NCBI GenBank assembly: GCA_016872555.1
Contig: VGZO01000041.1
Location: 1-39,507 of the forward strand
Source: Planctomycetota bacterium
GTDB taxonomy: Bacteria; Planctomycetota; Planctomycetia; Pirellulales; UBA1268
Direction of reading: 5' to 3'
DNA: 39,507 nt
Positions 8,190 through 16,360 of the stretch are shown piece after piece; the first letter of the stretch is position 1, and each line of letters begins with the position of its first letter. A program made the position numbers and the translations under genes. The notes under the pieces are model-generated. The model saw only the letters and a list, made by a program, of their open reading frames with translations, did no database searches and was not told the origin of the DNA.

Positions 8190-9142
8190 GGCGAAACGTT
8201 CTCCGTGCCGTTGCGGCTGGCGAGGGGGAGGAGAACATTGTTGAGGTCGATGTCCTCGGTGAGGAACGTCACGCTGCCGTCGGCCATGGCGACGTTGCAG
8301 CCGCCGGGATGGTTGCTACCGATGCTCACGCTGTTGTAGTTACCCGGGGTGACGTACTTCACCGTCCGCATCCCGTTGGCCACGTTCTTGACCGCGGTCA
8401 TGTCGTTGTTCCACATCGCGCCGCGGATCCAGGAGCGCAGCGACCCGCTACCCATGTCGCTCCACGCCATCTCCATCACCATGATCGTCTTGCTCGTGCC
8501 GTCGTGGATGTCGGTCAGTGCGACGCCGAACGGCTTGGAGGGATTGCTGCCGACGACGACCGGCGACAGCGGCATCACGCCGCCGGTGGCGATGAAGCCC
8601 TGCGTCGAGGGGAGCTGCGGGTAGGCGCGATTGATCGCCGGGTTGGTCCCGATCGGTCCGGCGTTGGCGACGTAGTGGGTCGTGTAGGCCCTGGCTCCAC
8701 CGGTCACGGTGTCGATCGTGCTCCCGGAGAACTCGGCCCAGTCGTTGGCGAAGCTCGGGCAGTAGAACGACGGCACCTTGATCCGGGCGACGTTGCGGTT
8801 CTGGGCGAAGTTGGTCCCGGCATACGCGGGATTGAGCGGCTGGACCTCGGCGGCGGCTGTGGCTTCCTCGATGAACGGCAGGATCAGCGCCAGCCAGCTG
8901 ACGCCGGTCTGGCCGCCGGGGGAGAAGTGGACCGGGAGTTGCTGCCGGGCACCGTGGTAGTTCTGGCAGCCGAGAGCGAGCTGCTTCATGTTGTTGACGC
9001 ACGAACTGCGCCGTGCCGCTTCCCGTGCCGCCTGGACGGCCGGCAGGAGCAGGCCGACGAGCGTGCCGATGATCGCGATCACGACGAGCAGTTCGACGAG
9101 TGTGAACCCCTTCCGGGCGGTGCTTCCCGGTCGAGCGCGCAT
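8186..9142 (-). CDS. DUF1559 protein with type IV prepilin-like N-terminus
   Basis: A 318-residue protein. RKGFTLVELLVVIAIIGTLVGLLLP is the class III (prepilin) signal and membrane helix (residues about 11-35), cut after Gly by a prepilin peptidase. AREAARRSSCVNNMKQLALGCQNYH follows, as in essentially all DUF1559 (SBP_bac_10) proteins, and the C-terminus has the family tag MADGSVTFLTEDID. The ATG at 9142 was chosen for AAGGGG upstream and because the signal would otherwise sit about 50 residues inside. This family is expanded by the dozen in planctomycetes and is thought to form pseudopilus or surface structures. Confidence 0.95.
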   Translation of the reverse strand: MRARPGSTARKGFTLVELLVVIAIIGTLVGLLLPAVQAAREAARRSSCVNNMKQLALGCQNYHGARQQLPVHFSPGGQTGVSWLALILPFIEEATAAAEVQPLNPAYAGTNFAQNRNVARIKVPSFYCPSFANDWAEFSGSTIDTVTGGARAYTTHYVANAGPIGTNPAINRAYPQLPSTQGFIATGGVMPLSPVVVGSNPSKPFGVALTDIHDGTSKTIMVMEMAWSDMGSGSLRSWIRGAMWNNDMTAVKNVANGMRTVKYVTPGNYNSVSIGSNHPGGCNVAMADGSVTFLTEDIDLNNVLLPLASRNGTENVSP

Positions 9143-9282
9143 GGACCGGTCCCCTTGCCGAAGACGTAGAAGAAAACGATCGATCCCTCTCCCCGTGGAG
9201 GAATGTACCGCTCGGGGCCAGTCGATGCGAGACGTGGGCGCCGGCTTGAGCGGCGGCTGGGGATCGACCACACTCTTCGACC

Positions 9283-10269
9283 ATGCAGAAACGCGCGTTC
9301 GGACAGACCGGCTGGCAGGTCACCGAGATCGGGTTCGGGGCCTGGGCGATCGGCGGCGGCCAGTGGGGCGGCGCCGACGAAGGCGAATCGATGGCCGCGC
9401 TCCATGCCGCCCTCGATGCGGGGATCAATTTTTTCGACACCGCCGACGTCTACGGCGATGGCCTCTCGGAGCGGCTCATCGCCCGTCTCCGCCGCGAGCG
9501 GCACGAGCCGTTCTTCGTCGCCACCAAGGCGGGCCGACGGCTCTCGCCCCATACCGCAGCGGGGTACGACGCCGCCCACCTGACGGCGTTCGTCGACCGC
9601 AGCCTCGTCAACCTCGCCGTCGACACGATCGACCTGCTCCAGCTCCACTGCCCCCCGACCGAGGTCTATTATCGCCCTGAGGTGTTCGGCGTCCTCGATC
9701 GCCTCGTCGCCGCCGGCAAGATCCGCTTCTACGGCGTCAGCGTCGAGAAGGTCGAGGAGGCTCTCAAGGCGATCGAGTATCCCGGCGTGCAGTCGGTGCA
9801 GATCATCGTCAATTGTTTCCGTCTCCGTCCCACCGAACTGTTCTTCGAGCAGGCGCTGCGGCGGCGCGTGGCGGTGATCGCGCGGGTGCCGCTGGCCAGC
9901 GGGATACTCACCGGCCGGCTCCGCCCCGACACCGCGTTTCCCGCCGACGACCACCGCCACTTCAACCGCGACGGGGCGGGGTTCGACCGTGGCGAGACCT
10001 TCTCGGGCGTCGACTACCGCACCGGCCTGGAGGCGGTCGAACGCCTCCGCGCGCTGGTGCCACCGGGGTGGACGATGTCGCAGTTCGCGCTGGCCTGGAT
10101 CCTGTCATTCGCCGCCGTCACGACCGTGATCCCGGGTGGACGGCGAGCCGAGCAGGTCGTGGAGAATGCCGGCGCCGCGGCACTGCCGCGCCTCGACCCA
10201 CGGACACGGGCGGCGGTCCAGGAGATCTACGACGACCTCATCCGGCCGCTGGTGCACCACGTGTGGTGA
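9283..10269 (+). CDS. Aldo/keto reductase
   Basis: A 328-residue soluble NADPH-dependent oxidoreductase of the aldo/keto reductase superfamily. The catalytic tetrad is intact: D52 and Y57 (FFDTADVYGDG), K82 (VATKAG) and H122 (LLQLHCP). The C-terminal cofactor region TTVIPGGRRAEQVVENAGA also matches the family. Length is normal for the YajO/general-stress-like class. It is divergent from the DUF1559 gene, and no strong ribosome binding site precedes the ATG. The physiological substrate cannot be read from the sequence. Confidence 0.95.
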   Translation: MQKRAFGQTGWQVTEIGFGAWAIGGGQWGGADEGESMAALHAALDAGINFFDTADVYGDGLSERLIARLRRERHEPFFVATKAGRRLSPHTAAGYDAAHLTAFVDRSLVNLAVDTIDLLQLHCPPTEVYYRPEVFGVLDRLVAAGKIRFYGVSVEKVEEALKAIEYPGVQSVQIIVNCFRLRPTELFFEQALRRRVAVIARVPLASGILTGRLRPDTAFPADDHRHFNRDGAGFDRGETFSGVDYRTGLEAVERLRALVPPGWTMSQFALAWILSFAAVTTVIPGGRRAEQVVENAGAAALPRLDPRTRAAVQEIYDDLIRPLVHHVW

Positions 10270-10309
10270 CCGATCACGGCGTGGTGAACGGGTCGCGGCC
10301 GGAAAACGC

Positions 10310-10801
10310 TCAGAGGTTCATCCCGAGGTAGCCCCCCGCGGCATCGCAGGCGGCCTGCTCGCGGGCCAGGCGCTCGAGGGCCCGGCCGAGGTCACCGGCG
10401 GCGATGAACCGGTCGAACTCGACCTCGACGGCATGCTTGGCCGACTGGGTGAGCCAGACCACCGCCGGCTGCGTCAGCCAGTCGCAGGTTTCCCGGTCGA
10501 GCGTGATCGAGAGGTCGCTCCCCACGGTGCGGCGGTCGGCCTCGTCGGTGATGACGGTTCCCTCGAAGACGAAACCGACCCAGCCGCTGTCGGGGTCGTT
10601 GGTGAATCGAAACGTGCAGTGGCCGTCGGTGAGATAATAGGTGTTGCGGGTACCGTGGTGGCCGACCGCGCGCTGCATCCGCTCGAGCCGCCGGCGGAAC
10701 CCCGGTGAGGCGTCGAGCGGGATGTCGAGCCGCGGCACGCCGCGGAGCGGCGTGCATTCGAACGAGATCTCGACGGCGGGAGGAGGGGCGTCGCTCGTCA
10801 T
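10310..10801 (-). CDS. Conserved-looking hypothetical protein
   Basis: A 163-residue cytosolic protein with no signal or membrane span and no family I recognise. It has a balanced composition with beta-type segments (WVGFVFEGTVITDEADRR, SDLSITLDRETCDWL) and an acidic helical end (FDRFIAAGDLGRALERLAREQ). Its ATG (10799-10801 on the minus strand) overlaps the apbE ATG on the other strand. It converges with the aldo/keto reductase gene 40 bases away. Its own ribosome binding site is weak. Confidence 0.75.
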   Translation of the reverse strand: MTSDAPPPAVEISFECTPLRGVPRLDIPLDASPGFRRRLERMQRAVGHHGTRNTYYLTDGHCTFRFTNDPDSGWVGFVFEGTVITDEADRRTVGSDLSITLDRETCDWLTQPAVVWLTQSAKHAVEVEFDRFIAAGDLGRALERLAREQAACDAAGGYLGMNL

Positions 10802-10802
10802 G
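10799..10802. promoter_or_regulatory. Head-to-head overlapping start codons
   Basis: The tetramer CATG holds the ATG of the hypothetical gene on the minus strand (10801-10799) and the ATG of apbE on the plus strand (10800-10802). There is no intergenic space, so each gene's ribosome binding site and promoter must lie inside the other's reading frame. The purine run at 10778-10788 serves apbE. Confidence 0.6.
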
Positions 10803-11858
10803 GCCGGGTTTCCCAGGAGCGCCCGAGTCTACTCCAGACGCCGCGCCGCGGCGATCCTCGCCGGCGCCGTCGCCGCGCCGGCGCTGGCGGCTGACGCACC
10901 GCGTCTCGAGCGCGTGACGCGGTCGCGGCGGATGATGGGAGTACCCTGGGCGGTCACGGTGTTCGCCCCGGATGGTGAGGGGCGCGCCGCCGCCGAGGCG
11001 GCCCTCGACGAGGTCGCCCGGCTCGATGGAGTCCTCTCCGACTACGACCCGGAGAGCGAACTGTCGCGCCTCTCCGCGGCGGCACCGACCGACATTCCGA
11101 TCCCCCTGTCCCCCGATCTCGGCGCCGTCCTGGCGCGGGCGGTCGAGATCCGCACCGCCAGCGGGGGTGCCTTCGATCCCACCGTCGGGCCCCTGACCAC
11201 GCTGTGGCGGCAGGCACGTCGCTCCGGGAGGATGCCGCTGCCGGACCGTCTCGCCGCTGCCCGGGCGGCGGTCGGCCCCGAAGCTCTCGTGGTCGAGGGG
11301 AATCCGCTCACCGCCCGCCTCACCAGGCCGGGGATGCGCCTCGACCTCGGCGGGATCGGCATGGGGTATGCGATCGACCGGGCACTGTCCCTTCTGGCCG
11401 GCCGCGGTGTCGCCGCGGCCCTCGTCGACGCGTCCGGCGATATCGGGGCCTCGGGACCACCTCCCGGAGCCGATGGCTGGAAAGTGGCCGTCGCTGCGCT
11501 CGACCCCCGCCAGGATGGCAGCGAGACGCTGCGCCTCACGCACGCCGCGGTCACCACCTCGGGCGACGCCTTCCAGGCGATCGAGATCGACGGCAGGCGC
11601 TACAGCCACATCGTCGATCCGCGCACCGGGATCGGGGTGCCGGGGCCAGCCGCCGTCACGGTGATCGGTCCCGATGCGATCACCGCCGACGCCGCCGCCA
11701 CGGCGGCAAGCGTGCTCGGGCCGGTGGCCGGCTCGGCGTTCGTGGCGGAACTGGCAGGCTGCGCGGCGCGGTTCGTGTGGCAGGAGGAGGGGCGGCCGCG
11801 GTCCTCGATGACGGTCGGCTGGCCCGACCGGGCACGGCGGTCGCCCGACGGCGGTTGA
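10800..11858 (+). CDS. apbE: FAD:protein FMN transferase
   Basis: A 352-residue ApbE/thiamine-biosynthesis lipoprotein family enzyme, which attaches FMN through a phosphoester bond to Thr/Ser of exported flavoproteins such as NqrB, NqrC and RnfG. Visible blocks: RMMGVPWAVTVF near the start of the mature part, DLGGIGMGYAID, VDASGDIGASG, and VTTSGDAFQAIEIDGRRY followed by SHIVDPRTG. The N-terminus VYSRRRAAAILAGAVAAPALAADA is a Tat-type export signal with no lipobox Cys. GGGAGGAGGGG at 10778-10788 is its ribosome binding site and lies within the neighbour's coding region. No Nqr or Rnf target is in the window. Confidence 0.93.
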   Translation: MAGFPRSARVYSRRRAAAILAGAVAAPALAADAPRLERVTRSRRMMGVPWAVTVFAPDGEGRAAAEAALDEVARLDGVLSDYDPESELSRLSAAAPTDIPIPLSPDLGAVLARAVEIRTASGGAFDPTVGPLTTLWRQARRSGRMPLPDRLAAARAAVGPEALVVEGNPLTARLTRPGMRLDLGGIGMGYAIDRALSLLAGRGVAAALVDASGDIGASGPPPGADGWKVAVAALDPRQDGSETLRLTHAAVTTSGDAFQAIEIDGRRYSHIVDPRTGIGVPGPAAVTVIGPDAITADAAATAASVLGPVAGSAFVAELAGCAARFVWQEEGRPRSSMTVGWPDRARRSPDGG

Positions 11859-12128
11859 TCGTCGCTCCGGACGTGCACCAAACGCGGCGGCCGCGCTCCC
11901 CCGTATCGCAAGGGGACGCCTCCAGGCTCTCCCGCTCAGCCCGGCTTCACCAGCTTCTCAACGACGGTGACGATTCCTCCAAGTTTGACGGTTGGGAGGA
12001 CGATACCACCTTCGCCGTCGCTGCGCCCTCGCGAGACGACCCGGTCGCGGGTCGGGGGGCACCGCGGCGTGGGAGCCGGCCTTTGGCCGGCTGCCCCCGA
12101 GGGCGCAGCGGCGGCCCTTGAACGGGCC
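11859..12128. other. Intergenic region upstream of TolC-like gene, with REP-like palindrome
   Basis: 270 bases without a supported gene. It carries a hairpin at 12074-12092 (listed separately) and a weaker TCCTCC/GGAGGA inverted repeat near 11985-12002. No convincing -10 element was found. A plus-strand frame stays open from 11967 into the TolC gene, but its translation is Arg/Gly/Pro-rich, unlike protein. Confidence 0.4.
12074..12092. repeat. REP-like perfect hairpin
   Basis: AGCCGGCC-TTT-GGCCGGCT is a perfect 8-bp inverted repeat with a TTT loop, flanked by GGG and GCCCC that extend the symmetry loosely. It resembles the short dispersed palindromes found between genes in many GC-rich genomes. 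Only this one copy was noticed in the window. Confidence 0.4.
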
Positions 12129-14474
12129 ATGGATTTCATCCCCCGACGGACACGCCCCGTGCATCCCACCAGCCGACAGGCGCTCGTCGCGGCGTTGATC
12201 GCCTCGCTCCTGGCGCCGGGATGCGCGCCGCGGCAGCCGTTCCACTTCTTCGAGGACGGCGACCTGTCGCACTACGTCGGGGCGGTGCAGAAGATCGAGT
12301 ATCCCGACTCGTGCTCGCCGCCGCTCGACGAGGCGGCCGGCACGGTCGAACCGCTGACCCTCTCCAACGCCCGCTTCGACCAGATCTGGGAAGTGAGCCT
12401 CGAGGAGGCGATCCGCACGGCGCTGGAAAACGGCAAGGTGCTGCGGAACCTCGGCGGCCGGTTCGGCAGCTTCGGCGGGCCGCGGCCCCAGACCGGCGAA
12501 CCGCCGGTGTCGCTGCTCACGCAGCCGCTCGGCACGCCGACCGTCTACGACCCGGCGATCGTCGAGACCGACCCGATCCGCGGCGTCGAGCCGGCGCTGG
12601 CGTTCTTCGACGCACAGTTGGCCAGCTCGCTGACCTGGGAGCGGCAGAACCGGCCGCAGAACGTCGGCGGCATCGGCACGCAGATCTTCCAGCAGCAGTT
12701 CCTCGGCGACACCGGCAACTGGACGACGAGCATCACCAAACGGACGGCGACCGGGGCGACGCTCGGCTTCGCCAACTCGACGCTCTACGACAACAACAAC
12801 TCGCCGATCCGCCAGGACGGCGTGCCCTCGACGTTCACCACCAACTACGACTTCACCTTCAACCAGCCGCTCCTCGAGGGCGCTGGCGTGACCTACAACC
12901 GGATCGCCGGTCCCGATCCGTTCAACAACATTGACGGCCGGCCGATCTTCCGCGGCGTGCTGCTGGCGCGGATCAATGCCGACATTTCGCTGGCCGACTT
13001 CGAGGCCGGCGTCCGCAACCTCGTCAGCGACACCGAGCAGTCGTATTGGGAGCTGTACTTCGCCTACCGCAACCTCGAGGCGCGCAAGGCCGGGCGCGAC
13101 AGCGCCCTCGAGGCCTGGCGGCGGGTCCACGCGCTGTATGTCGAGCAGTCGCGCGGCGGCGAAGCCGACAAGGAGGCCCAGGCGCGCGAGCAGTACTTCT
13201 TCTTCCGCAGCGACGTGGAAAGCGCGCTGACCGACGTCTACCGCTGCGAGAACCGCCTCCGCTACATGATGGGGATCTCCGCCAGCGACGGGCGCCTGAT
13301 CCGCCCCGCTGACGAGCCGACCACGGCACGGATCGCCTTCGACTGGCAGCAGGCCCTCACCGAGGCGCTATCGCGGTCGGCCGAGCTCCGTAAGCAGAAG
13401 TGGGTGATCAAGCAGCGCGAACTGGAGCTCGTGGCCGCCAAGAACCTGCTGCTGCCGCGGCTGGATCTCGTCGGCCGGTGGCGGTTCCTCGGCATGGGGC
13501 AGGAGTTGATCAACCAGAACTACACCCCCTACGACGCCAACGGCCAAGACCCGCTCGCCGGTACCGACGCCTATTCGTCGCTGTTCAGCGGGCAGTTCCA
13601 GGAATGGCAGAGCGGGGCGCAATTCCTGATGCCGCTCGGGTTCCGCCGCGAACTGGCCACAGTTCGCCACCACCAGCTGCAACTGGCGCGCGAGCGGGCC
13701 CGCCTCCAGGACGAGGAGCTCGAGGCTTCGCACGCGCTGGTCGAGGCGGTGCGCAACGTCGATACCAACTTCGCGCTGTCGCAGACCAACTTCAATCGCC
13801 GTGTCGCCGCCGAGCGGCAGGTCGAGGCGGTCCAGGCCGCCTATGACGCCGGCACGGTGACGTTCGACCAGCTGCTCGACGCCCAGCGCCGCCGGGCCGA
13901 CGCCGAGAGCGCGTATTACCGGGCGATCGTCGACTACAACCGTTCGATCTCGCAGCTCCATTTCCGCAAGGGTTCGCTGCTCGAATTCAACGGCGTGTTC
14001 CTCGCCGAGGGGCCGTGGCCGGGGAAGGCCTACTTCGACGCCTACCGCCGCGCCCGGCAGCGCGACGCCAGCCTGTACCTCGACTACGGCCATTCCCGGC
14101 CAGGCGTGTTCAGCCGCGGGCCGATCACGCAGCGCTTCTCCGATGTCGGTGCGTCGACGGCGGTCGAACAGCTCGAGCCGCGCGATCCGGCGACAGTCGA
14201 GGAACCGTCGCCGCCGACCGGTAGCGACGGCAAACCCGGGGACGGCCGCCCCACGCCCGCCGAGGAAGTGCCGGCGCCGCGCCCCAAGGATCCGCCGCGG
14301 GGCACCGCCACCCTCCCGGGGAATCGACCGCTGGCCGCCTCCGTGCTCGCCCCCATCAGCCCGTTGGCGACCGACGGGGCGGCCCGCGTCGTCGACGGGA
14401 TGCGCGGCCGGCCGTTGCCCGGGAGCCGGCTGATCGAGGGTCCCGAGGTCGCCGCGTCGACACAACTGCGCTGA
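12129..14474 (+). CDS. TolC-like outer membrane efflux lipoprotein
   Basis: A 781-residue protein of the outer membrane efflux (OEP/TolC) family. The ATG at 12129 gives a lipoprotein signal ending in LLAPGCAP. The first OEP repeat begins around LEEAIRTALENGKVLRNL. The second part has the typical helical barrel pattern (TVRHHQLQLARERARLQDEEL) and the near-diagnostic block TVTFDQLLDAQRRRADAES and YYRAIVDYNRSISQLHF. A Pro-rich 100-residue tail is an addition common in planctomycetes. It should form the outer-membrane channel of an efflux or type I secretion complex. No HlyD or inner-membrane pump gene adjoins it. Confidence 0.9.
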   Translation: MDFIPRRTRPVHPTSRQALVAALIASLLAPGCAPRQPFHFFEDGDLSHYVGAVQKIEYPDSCSPPLDEAAGTVEPLTLSNARFDQIWEVSLEEAIRTALENGKVLRNLGGRFGSFGGPRPQTGEPPVSLLTQPLGTPTVYDPAIVETDPIRGVEPALAFFDAQLASSLTWERQNRPQNVGGIGTQIFQQQFLGDTGNWTTSITKRTATGATLGFANSTLYDNNNSPIRQDGVPSTFTTNYDFTFNQPLLEGAGVTYNRIAGPDPFNNIDGRPIFRGVLLARINADISLADFEAGVRNLVSDTEQSYWELYFAYRNLEARKAGRDSALEAWRRVHALYVEQSRGGEADKEAQAREQYFFFRSDVESALTDVYRCENRLRYMMGISASDGRLIRPADEPTTARIAFDWQQALTEALSRSAELRKQKWVIKQRELELVAAKNLLLPRLDLVGRWRFLGMGQELINQNYTPYDANGQDPLAGTDAYSSLFSGQFQEWQSGAQFLMPLGFRRELATVRHHQLQLARERARLQDEELEASHALVEAVRNVDTNFALSQTNFNRRVAAERQVEAVQAAYDAGTVTFDQLLDAQRRRADAESAYYRAIVDYNRSISQLHFRKGSLLEFNGVFLAEGPWPGKAYFDAYRRARQRDASLYLDYGHSRPGVFSRGPITQRFSDVGASTAVEQLEPRDPATVEEPSPPTGSDGKPGDGRPTPAEEVPAPRPKDPPRGTATLPGNRPLAASVLAPISPLATDGAARVVDGMRGRPLPGSRLIEGPEVAASTQLR

Positions 14475-14484
14475 GGTCCGGCGC

Positions 14485-15621
14485 CTACTCCGCGCGGAGC
14501 AGCCCGGCGGCGCGAATCGCCTCGTCGAGCCGGCGCCCGTCGGAGCGGCGCAGGGTCTCCAGATGGGCCCGCGCCTCGGGGCGCGGGCAGGCCGTGAGGT
14601 AGCCGGCCACCGCGCGGCGCACGTGGGGATCATCGCCACCGAGCGTGTGCCACAGCCCGGCGACGCGGTCGACGTGGTCCCAGCCGCGCTCGCGCGCCAG
14701 GTCGATCACCGCGTCGGCGGCGACCACGGGGCTGGTGGCGAGAGTCGCGGTCGCCGCCACGATCTCCTCGCGGGGGATGGTGGCGGCCAGTTCCTCCCAG
14801 GCGAAGCGCAGGGCCCCGAGGAGCTGCTTCTGCTCGACGGGGCGCTGCGGCGCGACGCGCCCCATGAGCCACTCGAGCCCCGCCGGGCCGTCGGCGACGA
14901 GCAGGCCTCCCATCAGCCCGTCAGTGCCGGCGCGGAAATCGTCGGCGTTGGCCTCGAGCGCCGCGCGGAGCGGGGCCGACGACGCCGGGGCGTCGGCCGG
15001 CAGGCCGGCGTGGGCGACGATCCCCAGCGCCAGGCCATAGAACCCGCGGCGGCGCTGGTCGATCCCCGGATCGCCGAGCCACTCGGCGAGGGGCCGGGCG
15101 GCGAGCGCCGGCGCGGCCGCGCGGACCGCCGCGAACGGTGCCTGGCCGAACTCGGCGAACGCATCGGCGGCGATCGCCTCGAGCGGGTGCTCCAGACGCG
15201 CCGCGAAAAACGCCAGCCGCTCGGCACTCGGCCGGCCCGTGTCGGGCGCCCGTGCGACATGCGCCAAAAGCAGTTCGTCGGCCGCGACCGCTTCGAAAGG
15301 GGGTGTGCCGTCGGCGCGGGCCTCGCCACCGCCGAACAACAGCGCCGTCCCCGCTACCGGCGCCGGTACCCGGGCGGTGACGAGGGCCTCGTCGGGGAGC
15401 GGGCGGCCGCGGATCAGGCTGCCGATCGCGAACGGCTGCACCTGCCCGCCGGCCGGCGTCTCGAGCGCCGGCCCGGCCGCCGAGCCGACCGCGGTCGTCG
15501 GCGCCGCATCGCGGCGCATCGCCAGCGTCGGCCCGACGGTGCCGCAGAACGGGCAGGCCAGCGCGGCGCCGCCGACGGCCACCGTGACCCAGCCGGCCAC
15601 CCAGCCGAAGCAGCGCTTCAT
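14485..15621 (-). CDS. Secreted CPFC-motif helical-repeat protein (paralogue 2)
   Basis: A 378-residue exported protein. The signal peptide (MKRCFGWVAGWVTVAVGGAALA) is followed at once by CPFC, so a Cys-x-x-Cys pair sits at the mature N-terminus. The rest is Ala-rich helix pairs resembling a HEAT-type solenoid, and it aligns along its length with the protein at 19830-21365 (shared RLAFF..LE, the RRR..Y...LG block, and YL.ACP.PEA near the C-terminus). Unlike that paralogue it has no C-terminal membrane helix. ATG 15621 is preferred for the signal peptide; ATG 15669 or 15666 would add 15-16 residues and has GGGGTGG upstream. It is last in the run of nine same-strand genes. Function unknown; metal, heme or redox binding is possible. 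Confidence 0.8.
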   Translation of the reverse strand: MKRCFGWVAGWVTVAVGGAALACPFCGTVGPTLAMRRDAAPTTAVGSAAGPALETPAGGQVQPFAIGSLIRGRPLPDEALVTARVPAPVAGTALLFGGGEARADGTPPFEAVAADELLLAHVARAPDTGRPSAERLAFFAARLEHPLEAIAADAFAEFGQAPFAAVRAAAPALAARPLAEWLGDPGIDQRRRGFYGLALGIVAHAGLPADAPASSAPLRAALEANADDFRAGTDGLMGGLLVADGPAGLEWLMGRVAPQRPVEQKQLLGALRFAWEELAATIPREEIVAATATLATSPVVAADAVIDLARERGWDHVDRVAGLWHTLGGDDPHVRRAVAGYLTACPRPEARAHLETLRRSDGRRLDEAIRAAGLLRAE

Positions 15622-15685
15622 GTGGCCGATCGGGGCGACCGACCGAGGCGCCAGCGAGCCAGGCATCATCCACCCCGTGGCGACG

Positions 15686-16354
15686 TCATTCGGCCGCGGA
15701 ACCGAACCGCTCCTGCTGCATCCGCTTCCGCCAGTAGGGGGTCGTGCACAGCAGCAACCGGCCTGAACCCTCGTAGACGTAGCTCCGTTCCTGGCCGCTG
15801 AGCCAGAAACTCAGGAAGTTGCTCGTTGGTCGCTTGAGCGACAGCCGGATGCCGGCCGTCCGGGCCATGACTTGCGGGCCGTCGACCACGAGCCGGTCGT
15901 CTTCGAGGCGGATCTCCTCGACCGGGCCGTCGACCGACAGCAGCGCCTGGCCATCCCCACGAAGTACGGTCTTGTACCAGATGAACCCCTCGCCGGCGAG
16001 AAACGCCGTCCACCACGACTCCCGGCGGACCGTGATCTCGACCTCGCCTTCGGAGACCCAGAAGCACTTGCGGTCGAGGATCCACTGCTCGCCGCGCCCG
16101 ATCCGCAGTGGATGGTAGCCGCCGAGCGTCGAGTCGAGGAACACCGTGCCCGTGCCGGTGAACCGGGGGCGGAGGAGCGATTCGTCCGAGAACAGCGACA
16201 CCCAGGCGGCGCGGAGCGACGGCAACGGCACGTCCATCGTGACCGCACCCTGCATGTGGTTGAGGGCCCCGCGCTCGGTGCGGATCGTGTCGTCGGCGAG
16301 GCTGGCCTTCACCCAGCGCATTCCCTCGGTGTGCTGGACGTCGAAGGTCGCCAT
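15686..16354 (-). CDS. AIM24-family protein (DUF124)
   Basis: A 222-residue protein of the AIM24/TIGR00266 family: a beta-helix-like soluble fold with GEGFIWYKTVLRGDGQALLSV and LEDDRLVVDGPQVMARTAGI as the clearest family blocks. Bacterial members are of unknown biochemical role; the yeast member is a mitochondrial inner-membrane organiser. The ATG at 16354 has a strong GGAGGTGA site with 6-base spacing. That site contains the TGA where the upstream substrate-binding gene would stop in the shifted frame, which argues for tight coupling to it. Confidence 0.88.
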   Translation of the reverse strand: MATFDVQHTEGMRWVKASLADDTIRTERGALNHMQGAVTMDVPLPSLRAAWVSLFSDESLLRPRFTGTGTVFLDSTLGGYHPLRIGRGEQWILDRKCFWVSEGEVEITVRRESWWTAFLAGEGFIWYKTVLRGDGQALLSVDGPVEEIRLEDDRLVVDGPQVMARTAGIRLSLKRPTSNFLSFWLSGQERSYVYEGSGRLLLCTTPYWRKRMQQERFGSAAE

Positions 16355-16360
16355 CGAGTT

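Noticed and set aside
10255-10268. CACCAC-GT-GTGGTG as a terminator of the aldo/keto reductase gene
   Set aside because: The stem is short, the loop too tight, and most of it codes for the last residues of the protein.
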